NCBI GenBank assembly: GCA_029706075.1
Contig: JAINUG010000011.1
Location: forward strand, 1,206,001-1,270,000
Reading direction: 5' to 3'
From: Aldrovandia affinis
Lineage: Eukaryota > Chordata > Actinopteri > Notacanthiformes > Halosauridae
DNA: 64,000 nucleotides
The notes below the pieces were generated by a model, which ran no database searches, was not told the origin of the DNA, and was given only the letters and a program-made list of their open reading frames with translations. Of the stretch, positions 32,795-45,470 are shown piece by piece. The stretch's first letter is position 1, and the number at the start of each line of letters is the position of its first letter. The translations under genes and the position numbers were made by a program.

Positions 32795-33390
32795 TGTTAT
32801 GGGACTGCTCCGTGGCCAGACGGGTCTGGGGCCTTGTTGTTTCCTCTGTCTCCCTTAATAGGCCTTCACTGGGATCCTCCCTGACGACTGAGAGCATCCT
32901 CTACGGTCCATCCGCAGGCTGCAACACCCCAGAGCTCCAGCGCCAGTGGAGGATCACCAACATCATCAAGCAGGTCCTGTGGGAGACGAGGAACATCAAG
33001 GTCTACCAAAAACAAATAGTGGACCTGGTCTCACTCAGTAGGAGGATTCAAAACCTCCTCCAGGACGGCGTTTTGGCTGTGTTTTTAAAAAACGAGAGAA
33101 GGTAGAAAGAGAGAGAAATGGGTGGTGAGCCAATGGAAAGAACTGATTATATAGCTCACACCCCACCCCCCACGACTAGGCATGAGTCTCAAAGAACCCA
33201 ACCACTGAGCCCCTTTCTTTTTCTTTAAACTACTGTAACCCGTCTGATCATGTTGAATGTTTTACTCTACCCCGGTCTCTGGAGTGTAACGTTTGCCCTC
33301 TTGTATATTTTAATGTTATCGTTTGTTTGAAAATGTTTTTATAAGAAAGTTTATTGTAAAAAAAAGTATCATTAAAAGACAATTTAATCA
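32795..33390 (+). mobile_element. Tx1-like LINE 3' end, copy 1
   Basis: Encodes the C-terminal tail of a non-LTR retrotransposon ORF2 (LLWDCSVARRVWGLVV, WRITNIIKQVLWETRNIKVY, IQNLLQDGVLA), followed by a 3' untranslated part. The same tail recurs at 34790-35110. 5' truncated. Confidence 0.6.
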
Positions 33391-33419
33391 ATGTTTTATT
33401 TGTAAACATGGTGGTGGTT

Positions 33420-35270
33420 TCTGAAGAGGCTGAGGTCTAGGAGGTGGCCAGGGAGTTCTACCAGAGCCTGTATGCCAGCAGGCCCACAGATGGGACTATT
33501 ATGGACACCTTTCTGGACAGACACCTGGGGGAGGAAAGCACAAAACCGGTGTTGAGCACTGAGGAGCTTAACTGGGCTATGTGCTCCCTCAATCTACACA
33601 AGGCTCCCGGTCCTGACGGAATCCCAGCTGAGTTCCACCAGGCTTTCTGGGATCTCCTGAAGGAGGATGTGGTGGATGTTTTCAGGGAGACTTTCAGGGA
33701 GGGGCAGCTGGGTGACTCACTGCAACAGAGCTCAGTAGCCGTTGTCCCCTGAAGGACCTCTGGAACTGGCAGCTGATCAATCTCCTCTCAGTGGACTATA
33801 AGAGTGGTTAAGTCACTAATGAGGAGGTTCCAAGACCTGTTTTGATCGGTGATCGGCCAGAACCAAACCTGTAGTGTTCTGTGAGGGATATCATCATCCA
33901 CTCCGGGGAGTGGAAGTCCCCCCCCCAGGCCTTTGTTTAGATAAGGAGAAGGCCTTTGGCAGGGTTAGCCATGTGTGCCTGGAGAGGGTGCTGAAGGGAT
34001 TAAACTTCCCCAGCCATCTCCTGCACTGGATCAAGATGTATTTTGAAGAATGTCTTGGATACAGTGGTGGTTAACAGTCACCTCACTGCCCGTTTCGCCA
34101 TCAGGTCCGGCATCAATCTAGCACCCCTTCTGTATGTCATCTACTTTGAGCCGTTTCTTCAGGCAATCTGACTGAATGACAACAACCAGGGTTACCCACT
34201 GCAGGGGTGCCCGGGGGTAGCGGCTTGGGCTGATGGCATACATGGAGGACATCACCATCGTCGGCATGGATAGTTGCTCCATCACCACTGCTACAAAGGT
34301 GGTGGAGGACTTTTGTGTGACCACGGACACCCTGGTCAACCAATGCAAGAGCAGGCTATTCACATCACTAATCTGTCCGTTCCCTGTTTGCACAGCAAAC
34401 ATTAAGCTTGTTGGGGTCACCTTCCAAGCTGACGAGAGAGGGAACCGGAGCTGGGAGGAGACCCTCCACCACGTCTGGAAAAAAATCGGGAGCTGTACCA
34501 CACGGCCCCTCACAACAATGGGTAAGATCCAGGTCCTGGAGACAATAGTCCTCCCAAGCCTACTCTACATTCGCCGCGTGGGGAAGTAACATGGATAAGC
34601 TGAGGACAACCATAATGAAGGAGGAGGAGAAGGGGATACAAAAATATTATTTTCTTTTTAAGATTGGGGGAGGGGGAGCACGACCGTGGCCCCACAAACT
34701 ATTTGGAGAAATGACACTCATAAAATGCTTAACAATAAACAAAAGGACATAGCATGGATGTCTGCTCACGGTTGTCTCCCCACTCGGACATCTGTTCTGG
34801 GAGTGCTCTGTGGCTAGACGGGTCTGTGGCCTTGTTGTTTCCTCAGTTTCCCCCAACAGGTCCTTGCAGAGATCATCCCTGATGACTGAGAACATCCTAG
34901 AAAATTGGCCTGAGGGATACAAGACTCCGGGGTTCCAACACCAGTGGAGGATCATTACCACCGTGAAGCAGGTCCTGTAGGAGATGAGGAACATCAAGGT
35001 CTACCAAAAGCAAACAGTGGACCTGGTCACTCTCAGGAGGACAATCCAAAACCTCCTCCAGGATGGCGTTATGGCAGACTTTTTAAAGGACGGGAGAGAC
35101 CTGGGGGGTGAGCACCAATTATTTCCAGTGGCTCACCCCCAGGAAGTGCACTCTGAGCTGCCTGAGCATAAAACCCTTTATTTTATTATTTTGTTGTGAT
35201 TTTTGACATTTTGTGATTTTCCTTTTGTGTGTCTCCTTGAATTAAAATATTTTTTGGATGTTTTCCTTTT
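33420..35270 (+). mobile_element. Tx1/L1-type LINE RT segment, copy 2
   Basis: RT N-terminal block (REFYQSLYASRP, then HKAPGPDGIPAEFHQAFWDLL) at 33444-33752. A palm block (CLDKEKAFGRVSH) follows near 33940, then the region before the YADD box. The C-terminal tail is duplicated from copy 1 (WRIITTVKQVL, YQKQTVDLVTLRRTIQNLL). Several frameshifts and stops. Confidence 0.65.
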
Positions 35271-37609
35271 CAATGTATTTTAATTTCTCCCAAGAACCCA
35301 TATGCATCATTGTTTTTTGACTGTGTTTAATGTTTGAATGTGCTGTTTTGTGCACCTGTCCTTGTGGAAAAGTATTGATAGCCCTTTGGTAGATATGAAT
35401 GTCTTTTTTTATTTTGTTTGAAAAATGTACAATTTTAAAAATAAAAATGCTTTTACATAAGAACATAAGAATACAATGACGAGAACGGGCCGTTCGGCCC
35501 ATCCAGGCTCGTCATGTCCTAATCTAAAGAGTATCTAATACTGCATCTAGCCTGGACTTGAATAGCCCAAGTGTTTCTGCCTCTACTACCCGGCCTGGCA
35601 AGCTGTTCCAGGCATTGACAACTCTCTGTGTAAAGAAAAACTTCCTAATATCTGTGCTGAATTTGTCTTTAACTAATTTCCACCTGTGGCCTCCTGTTCT
35701 GCTGACCCCACTAATCTTTAAAAAACTTTGGTATTTCACTTTATTAATCCCTTTTAGGAATTTAAAAACCTAAAATCCCCCCTAAGTCTCCGTTTGCTAA
35801 GCTTAAATAGATTGAGTGCCTTAAGTCTATCATCATATCTTTCATACCAGGTATCAGTTTAGTTGCCCTTCTTTGAACTTTTTCAAGAGCTTCTATATCT
35901 TTCTTGTGTTGTCTGACAAAGGCATTACATAACATTAATATAACCTCCTTTGATTTATACTCAATACTTTTTGCTATGTATCCCACTGCCACTGCTTTTT
36001 TCACTGCTGTAGCACACTGCTTTGATGCAGATCGGAATTGTAGCTGATCAAAGCCTAAGTATTTTTCAAATTGAACACCTACTAACTTTTCTCCTCCCAT
36101 AAAATACTCCTGTCTAATGTTTTTATTTCCCACATGCATAACTTTACATTTAGCAATATTGAATGTCATCTGCCATGTATCTGCCCATTCTTGGATTTTG
36201 TTTAAATCATCTTGGATTACTTTTGTCGATTCCAAACTGTTTGCCAAACCCCCAAGTTTAGTATCATCTGCAAATTTGACTATTTTGCTACTAACGTCCA
36301 TATCAAGATCATTTTTGTAAATAAGAGCAGAGGTCCCAGCGGTACACCACTGCCCACAGCACCGAGGTCAGATACAGATACCTACTGTTACTCTTTGTAT
36401 TCGCCCTTGCAGCCAATTATGAACCCACTCTGAAACTACTCCTGCAATTCCTACTGAATTCATTTGAGCAATGAGCCTCTTCTGTGGTACCTTGCCAAAT
36501 GCTTTCTGAAAGTCCAAATATATCATAAGCCTGGTTCAGGTTAACACACTTGTAGCCTCTTCAAAAAAGTCCAGGAGGTTTGTTAGGCATGACCTCCCTT
36601 TGGGAAAACCATGTTGACTCTCCCTTAAAATACTATTATTTTTCAAGAATGATTCCAACGTATCCCTAATAATACATTCCAGCATTTTACATGCGATGCA
36701 AGTTAAACTGACAAGCCTATAGTTCCCTGGGTCAGTACAGTCCCCCTTCTTATATATTGGAATTATACTGCCCTGCTTCCAGTCATCTGGTATTTCTCCA
36801 GTGATTATGGATTGCATAAAAATACCTGTCAATGGTTTATATACAATTTCCCCAAGTTCTTCGAGTACTCTGAGATATATGCCATCAGGGCCTGCTGCCT
36901 TATTTGTCTTAAGTTTTTGTAGTACTTCTACATCCCTTATCTCAAAGTCCTCCAAAACATTCTGTACCTTGGCTATACATTTAGGCAATTTATAACCTCT
37001 TCTCTAGTAAAGCTCTTAGCAAAGTAACTGTTTAGTGTGTTAGCAATATCATTATTATAAACCAAAGTTCCTTCCTTATTCTTAATGCACTTAACCTCAT
37101 CCTTAACTTTCCTTTTTCTACTACAATATTGAAAAAACTTCTTAGGATTACTTTTTGCATCTTGTGAAATTTTAATTTCAAACTGCCTTTTAGCTGATCT
37201 TATTTCCTTTTTAGCCTTAGCCCACATATTACAATAATCTAACTTGTTTCTCTCTGAGTTATCCTTTTTATATACTCTGTACAGTCGCTTCTTTTGCCTC
37301 AAAATCTCCTGTAAAGATTTAGTCAGCCACTGCGGAGACAGTTTTTTCATCCTATTTTTCCTTACTTTTGGGATGAATTTACACTGTACATCTACAACAG
37401 CCCTTTTAAATGTAGTCCATTTTTCATTCAGGTTCTGCAATCTATAAGTTTTACCCAATCTATATTACTAAAATTCTCTCTCATTTTATTAAAGTCAGCT
37501 CATCTGAAATTTAAAATTCTAGAGTTAGAGGAGGCTGTCTTAACTTGCCCAAAAATATCAAAAATAACTGCACTGTGGTCACTTGCCCCTAGTTCTTCTT
37601 CTTTTCGTT

Positions 37610-40605
37610 TCTTTGAAGCGTGGTGTTTATATGACATTTTCCCATTTCTGTACACAGTCCTTTGCATTTTTGTTGAACACTGCAAGGTCTTTTGAGCTGC
37701 AAGGTTTGGGTAGTAGAGAGCAGACAAGGCAGTGCTCCATAGTGTGGTCTGCTTCACCACATTCACAGGTGGTTGGGCCAGTCTTGTAGCCCCATCTGGC
37801 CAGAGCAGCTTTTGACCGTCCCCGTTCGTTCTCAGACGGTTGAGTGTTTTCCACTGGGCCCATGGTGCTTCTAGGCCAGGGGGAAGGTCTTCAGTGGGGG
37901 GTATTCCCATGACAGTTGGAGGGGGGTCATTTTCAAGCTTTCCCATCCAGAGTTGGATTCAGTTTTTTTCCCGGGACTTTGTTAGGGGCTGGACATGGCT
38001 GAGAAAGCTTCTTCTTGACTTTAGTCGCTGGGCCGGAGGGTGACATCCATGGAGGGGTTGGCGTTCGTCACTAGTAGCTTTTGTTATCTCGACTCGGCTG
38101 GCAACTTCCCGTCTGATATCAGCAGGGGCAATGCCAGTGAGGAGGTGCAAGTTGCTTGTGTTGGTGGGTTTCAAGTAGCCAGTGATCAGGCGGCAGGTGT
38201 TGTTCAATGCTGGGTCAAGTTTCTTGGCATGGGTTGATCTCTCCCAAACAGGGCATGCATATTCCGCAGAGGAATAGCACAAAGCCAGAGCAGTGGATCT
38301 TAATGTGTGTGCTGTGGCTCCCCATTTGGAGTTGGTCAGTTTCTGTAAGATGTTGTTTCCGGAACCGACTTTGGTGTTTTTTATGTGCTCCTTAAAGGAG
38401 AGAGTACGGTCCTGGGTTACTCCAAGGTAGACAGGATGGGTACAGTGCTCAAGTGGTGTTCCAGACCATTTGATGTTAAGAGGTCGGTTGGCTTCACGGT
38501 TCCTGAGATGGAAAGAGCAGACTTGGGTCTTTGCAGGGTTAGCATGTAGGTGGTTGCGCTCATAGTAGGGAGTAGCTCATCTAGGGCTGTGGTGAGGTTT
38601 ACTTCTATTGCTTCAAACGTGTTCTCTTGGGATGTTACACAGAGATCGTCGGCATAGATGAAACGCTCAGTGTTCTGGTCCATTGGCTGGTCGTTGGTAT
38701 AGATGTTATATAGTAGTGGGGCCAACACACTACCTTGAGGCAGGCCATTCCGCTGTCGTCGCCAGCGACTTTGCTTGTTATTCAGGACAACAAAGAAGCG
38801 CCTATCTTTCAGGAGGTCTCCAATGACGTCTGTGAGTGCCAGGTCTTTTGTCAACTCCAAGGTCTTTTTTAGGAGGAGGCAATGGTTCACAGTGTCATAC
38901 GCGGCAGACAGATCAACAAAGACGGCTCCTGTTACCAGTCCTTTCTGAAACCCATCCTCAATGTGTTGAGTGAGGTTCAGAAGTTGGCTTGTTGTAGATT
39001 TGCCAGGTCGGAATCCGGCTTGCTGAGGGATGATGGTTGGTTCAGCAACAGGGGCAAGCCTGTTAAGAATCAAGCGCTCAAACAGCTTGTAGAGGTGGCA
39101 TAGCAGAGAGATTGGGCGAAAGCTCTTTGCATGCGCTGGATCTTTGCCTGGTTTGAGAAGGGCAATAATCCTGGTTTTCCTCCAGGTCTTTGGGATGTTT
39201 TTTGTCAGCATACATTTATTCATCAGCTCGAGGGTCCATTTCCTCATCAGAGGTCCAAAGTGCTTGATCTCTTCAGTGAAAATGTTATCCAGTCCGATGG
39301 CTTTACTGGTCTTAAGGGTGTTGATGCTGGTATTGAGCTCTTCAAGGGAGAACGGCTTAGTCAGTCCCATGGTTTGGGAGTGCTTTACTCGGTCTACCTT
39401 TGGTCTTGGCTGTTTGGTGGTGGATTTCCCATTGAGCAGCAGCTGGTGCGCAACTTGGTTGGCAGTGGTGGTATATTTTTGCTGAGTTGGGGTCGATGGA
39501 TCGTTGCAGATTTTTTTCGGATGAGGCTCCATGCCTTTTTGCTATTTTTCGACATATCAGTTGTCTCCAACAGGTTTTTCCATTTCAGCTGGTGGTGTTC
39601 TGATAAGGAGGTCATGAGTCTCTCACCTACTTCTGTGGTACTTTCTGCAAAGGGGTCAGATTCATAGAGCTGTTGGTATCGCTCATACAGTTCGGTACTT
39701 GGAGCGTCCGGGATGTATTGTGTGTGGCAGCCTCTTGGGATGTTCTTGCGGGCTGCTTTATGCACAAGCTTGGTGAACTTGTCATAGTTCTTGGGGTCCG
39801 CTGGGAGATGGGCAATCTTCCTTTCAAGATCTTCTTGGAAGGCAGGCCAGTTCGCTTTTCCGAAGTTGAATTTTCTTCGGAATGGGACTGTGGCTGGGGT
39901 GATTGCAGCACTGATTGTGATGCTGATGGGACGGTGTTGGGTTCTTGGCAGTGGTTCCAGGACCAGCTTCTTAATCCGGCAATCTTGCGGCTGACGAACA
40001 CAATATCAGGGTTGTAGCCTGCTCCTCATCGTCCACTGTTGAAGGACTTTGGTTGTTTTGCGTTGTGGATCAGGTTGAGCTGGCTGTTTTCAGCCCACGT
40101 TTCTACTGCATCTCCATCTGCATTGTTGTTGGTGTATCCCGATTGCGTGCTGTGGCTGTTGAAATCTCCGATCACAATCTTCGGTTTTCCGGATGATGGT
40201 ATTTCAGGCATATCCATGGGTATGGGAGGCGGTTTGTAAACTGAGATGATGGTAACTCCTCGGAGCTCAGTGGTTAGGACTTCAATGTTGTTTTCATCGC
40301 TCTTTGATGTTGATTCGGCGATTGTCCCATTTTTTGCTAGCATGATGCTGCCATATTTCTCATGTGGTCTTTCTATGAGGGTGGTCATACCTTCCACATG
40401 GGGGAGAGGATTTTTTGGTCCACGGTGGGTTTCTTGTAGGCAGAGAATATCACACTGGTATTCTTTGCAGAGTTTTGCAACAAGTTCTTCTTTAGTTGCA
40501 GACAGTCCTTCAACATTAAGAGATATAATAGTCAGTGCTGGCCTTAAAGGAGGGCATTGGCCTCTCTTCCTGCTCCTAGTGGTTCTCCTACCTCTGTGCT
40601 GCAAA
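37610..40605 (-). mobile_element. I/Jockey-type LINE inserted in CR1
   Basis: Same orientation as the CR1 it interrupts. Endonuclease at 40604-40026 (IISLNVEGL, ILCLQETHRG, KIVIGDFNSHS). RT at 39532-38417 with SFRPISLLCHLYKLFERLI, FVDLSAAYDTVNH, NGLPQGSVLAPLLYNIYTND and the catalytic FIYADDL. Then a C-terminal part ending in a Cys/His motif CECGEADHTMEHCLVC (about 37770-37725). ORF1 is absent, so the copy is 5' truncated near the start of ORF2. Exact clade is uncertain. Few stops, so it is younger than its host. Confidence 0.75.
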
Positions 40606-41108
40606 TTCTATCGGGATTGTTACACAAAACCAGATCCAGTATTGATTTCCCTCTCGCAGGCTGAGTAACAGACTGTACCAAAAAGCAGTCATTGACCATA
40701 TGTAAACCTCCTCTTCACATTTACCCTGACCTGCCACTACCTCCCAATTTATAGAGGGGCAATTGAAGTCGCCCATTATTATCGTCTCTCCTTCAGCACA
40801 GGTTTGTTTTACGTTACCAAAGAGCATACTATTTATGTTACTGTCTGAAGCTGGAGGTCTATAGCATACTCCTATATTAAGGCCCTTCTCATGATCTCCC
40901 AGTAATCTAATCCAAGTGTCCTTTCCTGCACATTAAGATTGTCTTTCACATAAAAGGCCACTCCCCCTCCTCTTTTATTAGTTCTATCCTTCCTAAACAA
41001 TTTGTACCCCTCTACATTATATTCATCCCCATCCGCTGCGCCAAGCCATGTTTCAGTAATCCCAACAATGTCATAACCCCCTGTAGCGCCCGAGTAGGCG
41101 CTTTCTAT

Positions 41109-42060
41109 CTCATCAGCCAGGCACAGAAGTTCCACAATTGGACCTTCGACGCCACATTACCGCCCTGAGCCCAGATGCACGACCTGATCCGCCTGGCCAA
41201 GAACTGGATGACCACGGAACCGGCCACCCTAGAGCCAATGGAATGGTTTGTCGTTGACAATTTTTTTCGCTCCCTACTGTTTGAAGCTAAGAAGTTGGCA
41301 AGCCAGGCGAACCCCCAGAGCGCCGACGAACTGGTGGAGCTGGTAGAGGGATACCAAGCTGCTGTAGAGGTCCTGCGCAGCAGCCGACCTGCCCGTCCCG
41401 AACTGGAGAAACCCGAAGCCTCGTTCCGAACACGGGAAAGACCGAAACTGGACAGGATGACCAGGGCGAGAGTCAGGGAAGGTAACCGGGCACCGCCCAG
41501 CCCGCCAAGGTGATGCCCCTTCATGACCGAAGACCGCGGGCGTGTTTTGACTGTGGAGAGGTGGGATATATATCCTGGAATTGTCCCCGACGGGACATGG
41601 TGATGCGGACCGCATCCGCCACCAACGCCCCGCCCGCAAAACTCTGCGGGTTGCTGCTGTCCTGCTGGGCCACCGGGAGTTGCCCATCGCCTCTGACGCC
41701 GGTGAGGGCGAACGGCAAAGACACCACACCCCTGTTCGACTCCGGGAGCATGGTGACCCTGGTCCGCCCCGAGTACGCCCGGGCGGAACTTCAACCCGAG
41801 ATGATGGCCATTTCCTGCATCCACAGGGAGAACAAAGATTACCCAGTGACCCTCTTGCGGTTACAAACAACAAAGGGGCAATACATCGGAAAAGCCGGAG
41901 TCGTCGAAAACCGTCCGGTTCCGGTGCTACTGGGACAGGACTGCCCAATCTTTCCCCAGCTCTGGACAGGGATGCGGGGGGAAGAGGGAAGGCGGCGAAA
42001 GATGAGACGTGGCTAAACCGAAAAGGGGAAGCGGCAACCCAAGGCCCCGCACTGTGCGAA
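41109..42060 (+). pseudogene. gypsy gag (SCAN-like), zinc knuckle and protease
   Basis: 41175-41513 encodes a helical, SCAN-domain-like block (RLAKNWMTTEP, ADELVELVEGYQ) with a basic Pro-rich tail. At 41548-41600 is a zinc knuckle CFDCGEVGYISWNC, where the usual His is Tyr. At 41700-41790 a retropepsin core reads PLFDSGSMVTLV. The gag start is missing because of the 5' deletion. Confidence 0.65.
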
Positions 42061-42199
42061 GTTCAGGACGTGGATCCGCCACCCTCATCGAAGTTCTGCT
42101 AGGGGAGCAACATAGCGCGGCCCAACGATAGGAGCTACGGGAGCTGGTGGGCCACCATAGAGATGTCTTCTCGATGGACCCGGGGGAGACAGACGTCGT

Positions 42200-43500
42200 T
42201 GAACACCACATCACCACTCCCCCGGGAGTCAAGGTAACCCAGCGGCCGTACCGCATTCCAGAGGCGCGGCGTGAAGTGGTGCACCGCGAAGTGCAGGCGA
42301 TGTTGGTGTAGAAGAGTCCCGTAGTGAGTGGTGCAGCCCCATAGTCCTGGTCCCCAAGCCTGATGGAACAATCAGGTTCTGCAATGATTTTAGGAAACTG
42401 AATGAGGTTTCAAAATTTGATGCATACCCCATGCCTAGGGTGGATGAGCTGATCAAGCGGCTCGGGACGGCCAGATACATCAGCACGCTGGACTTGACGA
42501 AGGGGTACTGGCAGGTGCCCCTGACAAGGGAGTCCAGGGAGAAGACGGCGTTCACTACCCCGGATGGTCTAATCAGTACAGGAAACTGCCATTCGGGTTG
42601 CACGGGGCACTTCCCACATTCCAGTGAATGATGGATCAGATACTGCGTCCCCATCGACAGTATGCTGTCACGTACCTGGACGACATCGTCATCCACGGAG
42701 AAGACTGGGGAACCCATCTCAGGCAAATGCAAGAGGTGCTGCACACACTAAGAGGGGCTGACAGCAAACCCCCGGAAGTGCCACCTTGGGCTACAGGAGG
42801 CAGAGTACCTGGGTTACACCATTAGCCGAGGGTTGGTCAAACCCCAAGCGGCTAAGATCGAGTCAATCTGGAATTGGCCCCACCCCACGACACAGAAACA
42901 GGTGCGTACATTCATCGGGCTGGCCAGTTATTACCGTAGTTTTATCCCCAACTTTGCATCCTTGGCAAAGCCCGTTGACCGACCTGACCCGGAAAAAGTT
43001 GCCGCAACGGGTGGAGTGGACCGAGACCGAGGAGGCTGCATTCCAGAACCTCAAGGTGGCGCTCTGTTCCAGACCACCCCTTCCAAAAGCCCCTGGTACA
43101 GACGGATGCATCTGAGACTGGAATCGGGGCGATCCTGTCTCAAGTACAGGGGGGTGAAGAACACCCAGTGATGTACATAAGCCGTAAGCTTCTGCCAAGA
43201 GAGACGAGGTACTCTACGGTGGAAAAAGAGTGCCTCGCTATCAAATGGGCACTGGGGACACTCCGATACTATTTATTAGGGAGAAGATTTACGTTGGTAA
43301 CAGATCATGCCCCGTTGGTGTGGATGTCGAAAAATGAGTGTCGAGTAACGTGAGAGTGACCCGCTGGTTTCTGTCATTACAACCTTTTAATTTTGATGGG
43401 CTCCACAGGTCTGGCGTCAACCATGGCAACGCGGACGCCCTCTCACAAAGAGAAGCCCTGTGGTGCCAGGCCGCTCCCCCCTCCGGGTTGGAGCTGAGGG
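42200..43500 (+). pseudogene. gypsy reverse transcriptase and RNase H
   Basis: RT blocks FCNDFRKLNEVSKFDAYPMP and STLDLTKGYWQVPL, with the catalytic YLDD at about 42675. The connection domain follows, then RNase H with QTDASETGIGAIL, STVEKECLAIKWAL and VTDHAPLVW (acidic residues present), ending in NADALSQREALW. Stops and frameshifts occur near 42308, 42600 and 42960-43080. RNase H ends just short of the LTR, leaving no room for a downstream integrase. Confidence 0.75.
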
Positions 43501-44439
43501 GGAGGATGTGTAGCGCCCGAGTAGGCGCTTTCTATGGCGTCATTGTAGAGGGGAAATACCTTTCGGCACGCTGGCTCCACCCCCGCGCCGTGGTGGGAAC
43601 CCCGGGACTAATTCCACAGCTGACGTGCATAAGCGCGATTACAAAATAATAAAAAGAGCGCTCTCACACAGGTGCGTTGTTGGGAGTAGGTACGAGATTG
43701 GGTGGGTGAGAGTTTGGCGAGAGAGAGAGAGAGAAAGAGTTTTGTTTGGGAGAAAAGACCGCATATTGAATTAACACCGCTTTGTTCTTTTGAAAGTTTT
43801 GTTTGTGATTATTATTTTGTGGCAATCGGACGGATTCTTTTTTGGATAAACGACAACGGATTGGCCGACAACGACGACAAAGGATTTACCCGGAACAGAC
43901 AACGACAACGGAATTGGATCACTGAAAGAACAACAACGAGAGCGAAAGTTTGTGGACATTGAACTTTCTGTGACATTGCTTGCAAGCCGAATATCCCTAC
44001 ATGGGAGCGGCGTTTCCGACCGCGGAATTATCAGCTGTAATGAATAAATCTGTTTTGATTTTGAACTGTCTCCATTTGTATCGTTGTACATTGATTAAGT
44101 TATCAATTATTGGCGGAGTGGAAACCCCACACCCTTGGTTGCGCTACACCCCATTCAACATGACAACCTCCAGTTCCAAAAATGTATTTTTTATGCTTCT
44201 AGCATTTAAACACATGAACTTCAGAGCCTTACTCACACTTACGTTGTCCTTCCCCTCCACACATAACTGTGCCGAACCACCTCTATTCACATTATGATCT
44301 AAAACATCTTTATTAATTATATCCTCAGATTTATTATACTCCACCCTGGTATCTTCCATCTGGGCAGTCTGTACCTCCCTATCCATAATACTACTACTAA
44401 TAATTTCCCTCCCTGCCCTAGTTTAAATATTCCTCCGCT

Positions 44440-45470
44440 ACCCTAAGCATACGCTGGCCCAATGCAGCGGTTACCCCTCTGGTTCAAGTGTAGCCCGTCC
44501 CACTTGTACAGGTCACCCGTTCCAAAAGGAGTCCCAGTGCTCCATACACCTGTACCTCTCTTTCCTGCACCAGGTTTGGAGCCACGTGTTAAATCTCCAT
44601 ATAAAATTCTGCTTGCCTTTGCCATCACGTGGTACCAGCAGAATTCCAGAGAAGACCACCGTGGAGGTTCTGCCCCTTAACTTTGATCCTAATTCTATAG
44701 ATTTGTCCTGCAGAACCTCAAACCTACCCTTACCTATGTCTTTGGTTCCAACATGGACCATGACCACTGGATCCACCCCTGCTCTGGCCAGGAGCTGGTC
44801 CGCGTGTTCCAGGAGGTCTCCGACCTGAGCACCGGGCAGGCAACCTGCCATGCAAGACTCCTTTTCCCGCAAACAGACTATACTGTCTATTCCTCTAATG
44901 ATAGAATCCCCCACTACAATTAACTCCCTTTTCCTGGGTGGCATGGCCGCCAGGGTGCCCTGGGGCTCATCAGTCCACCCACTCACAGAGGGCTGGGCCA
45001 GATCCTGCAAGGGCTGGAATCGGTTAGACACCACAAGCTCTGGAAGTGCCGCCCCTGCATGTGCGTGCCCTTTTCTACGCTGGCGCCCTACCGTCACCCA
45101 ACTCTCTCTCCCTACCTGCTCTAGAGGCTCCCCCCTACCCAGCTTCGGCGTGCAGGCCAACTCTCTAAAGGGCGTACTAATTAGTTCCTGGAACTAATTA
45201 GTTCCTGGAATTCTGCAGGGCAGTCAAGACCAGCAAGTTGTGCTTCGAGATCAAGAATCTTGCTCTCGAGACGCTTCACAAGCAGGCAACGGTCGCAGAC
45301 TAAACCCTCCTGGAAGCCTTCTTCCAGAAACGCAACACAGCATCCTGCAACACTCACACTGCACTGCCGATGGTCACATTTTCACCCCTAAATATTAGTC
45401 TACTGCTCTCCCTGCACTGAACGAATTACTGCCAAAACAGAGACACCAAGTCGATAAAAATACTATACAC
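44440..45470 (-). pseudogene. CR1 ORF1 with SGNH/GDSL esterase-like domain
   Basis: From about 45350 a short Cys-containing and coiled-coil start (CDRCLLVKRLESKILDLEAQ). The esterase-like domain follows: VVGDSIIRGID (GDS block, nucleophile Ser), then VMVHVGTKDIGKG (block with Gly and, usually, Asn), then WDSFW and DGLHLNQRG (Asp-x-x-His block). The esterase in CR1/L2 ORF1 is an established feature. Here the usual N of GTND is K, and frames break. Confidence 0.7.

Larger units (their letters stand above)
41082..44148 (+). mobile_element. gypsy-type LTR retrotransposon inserted in CR1
   Basis: Right LTR 43509-44148 (TGTAGCGCCC...GCGCTACA). The left LTR is reduced to 27 identical bp (41082-41108) joined directly to gag-like sequence. 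Both outer ends are flanked by CCCC (41078-41081, 44149-44152), and the CR1 endonuclease resumes correctly across the insertion. A purine-rich tract ends at 43508, just before the right LTR. Order: Gag-like, zinc knuckle, protease, RT, RNase H, LTR. No integrase was seen. Multiple stops and frameshifts. Confidence 0.85.

Noticed and set aside
39131-40668. Plus-strand frames of 114-178 codons
   Set aside because: Antisense to the minus-strand I/Jockey LINE with endonuclease and RT motifs.
41105-41948. Long minus-strand frames (about 224-239 codons)
   Set aside because: Antisense to the gypsy gag-protease region, which shows real motifs on the plus strand; GC-rich sequence lengthens chance frames.
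44850-45197. Plus-strand 115-codon frame
   Set aside because: Antisense to CR1 ORF1 esterase domain.
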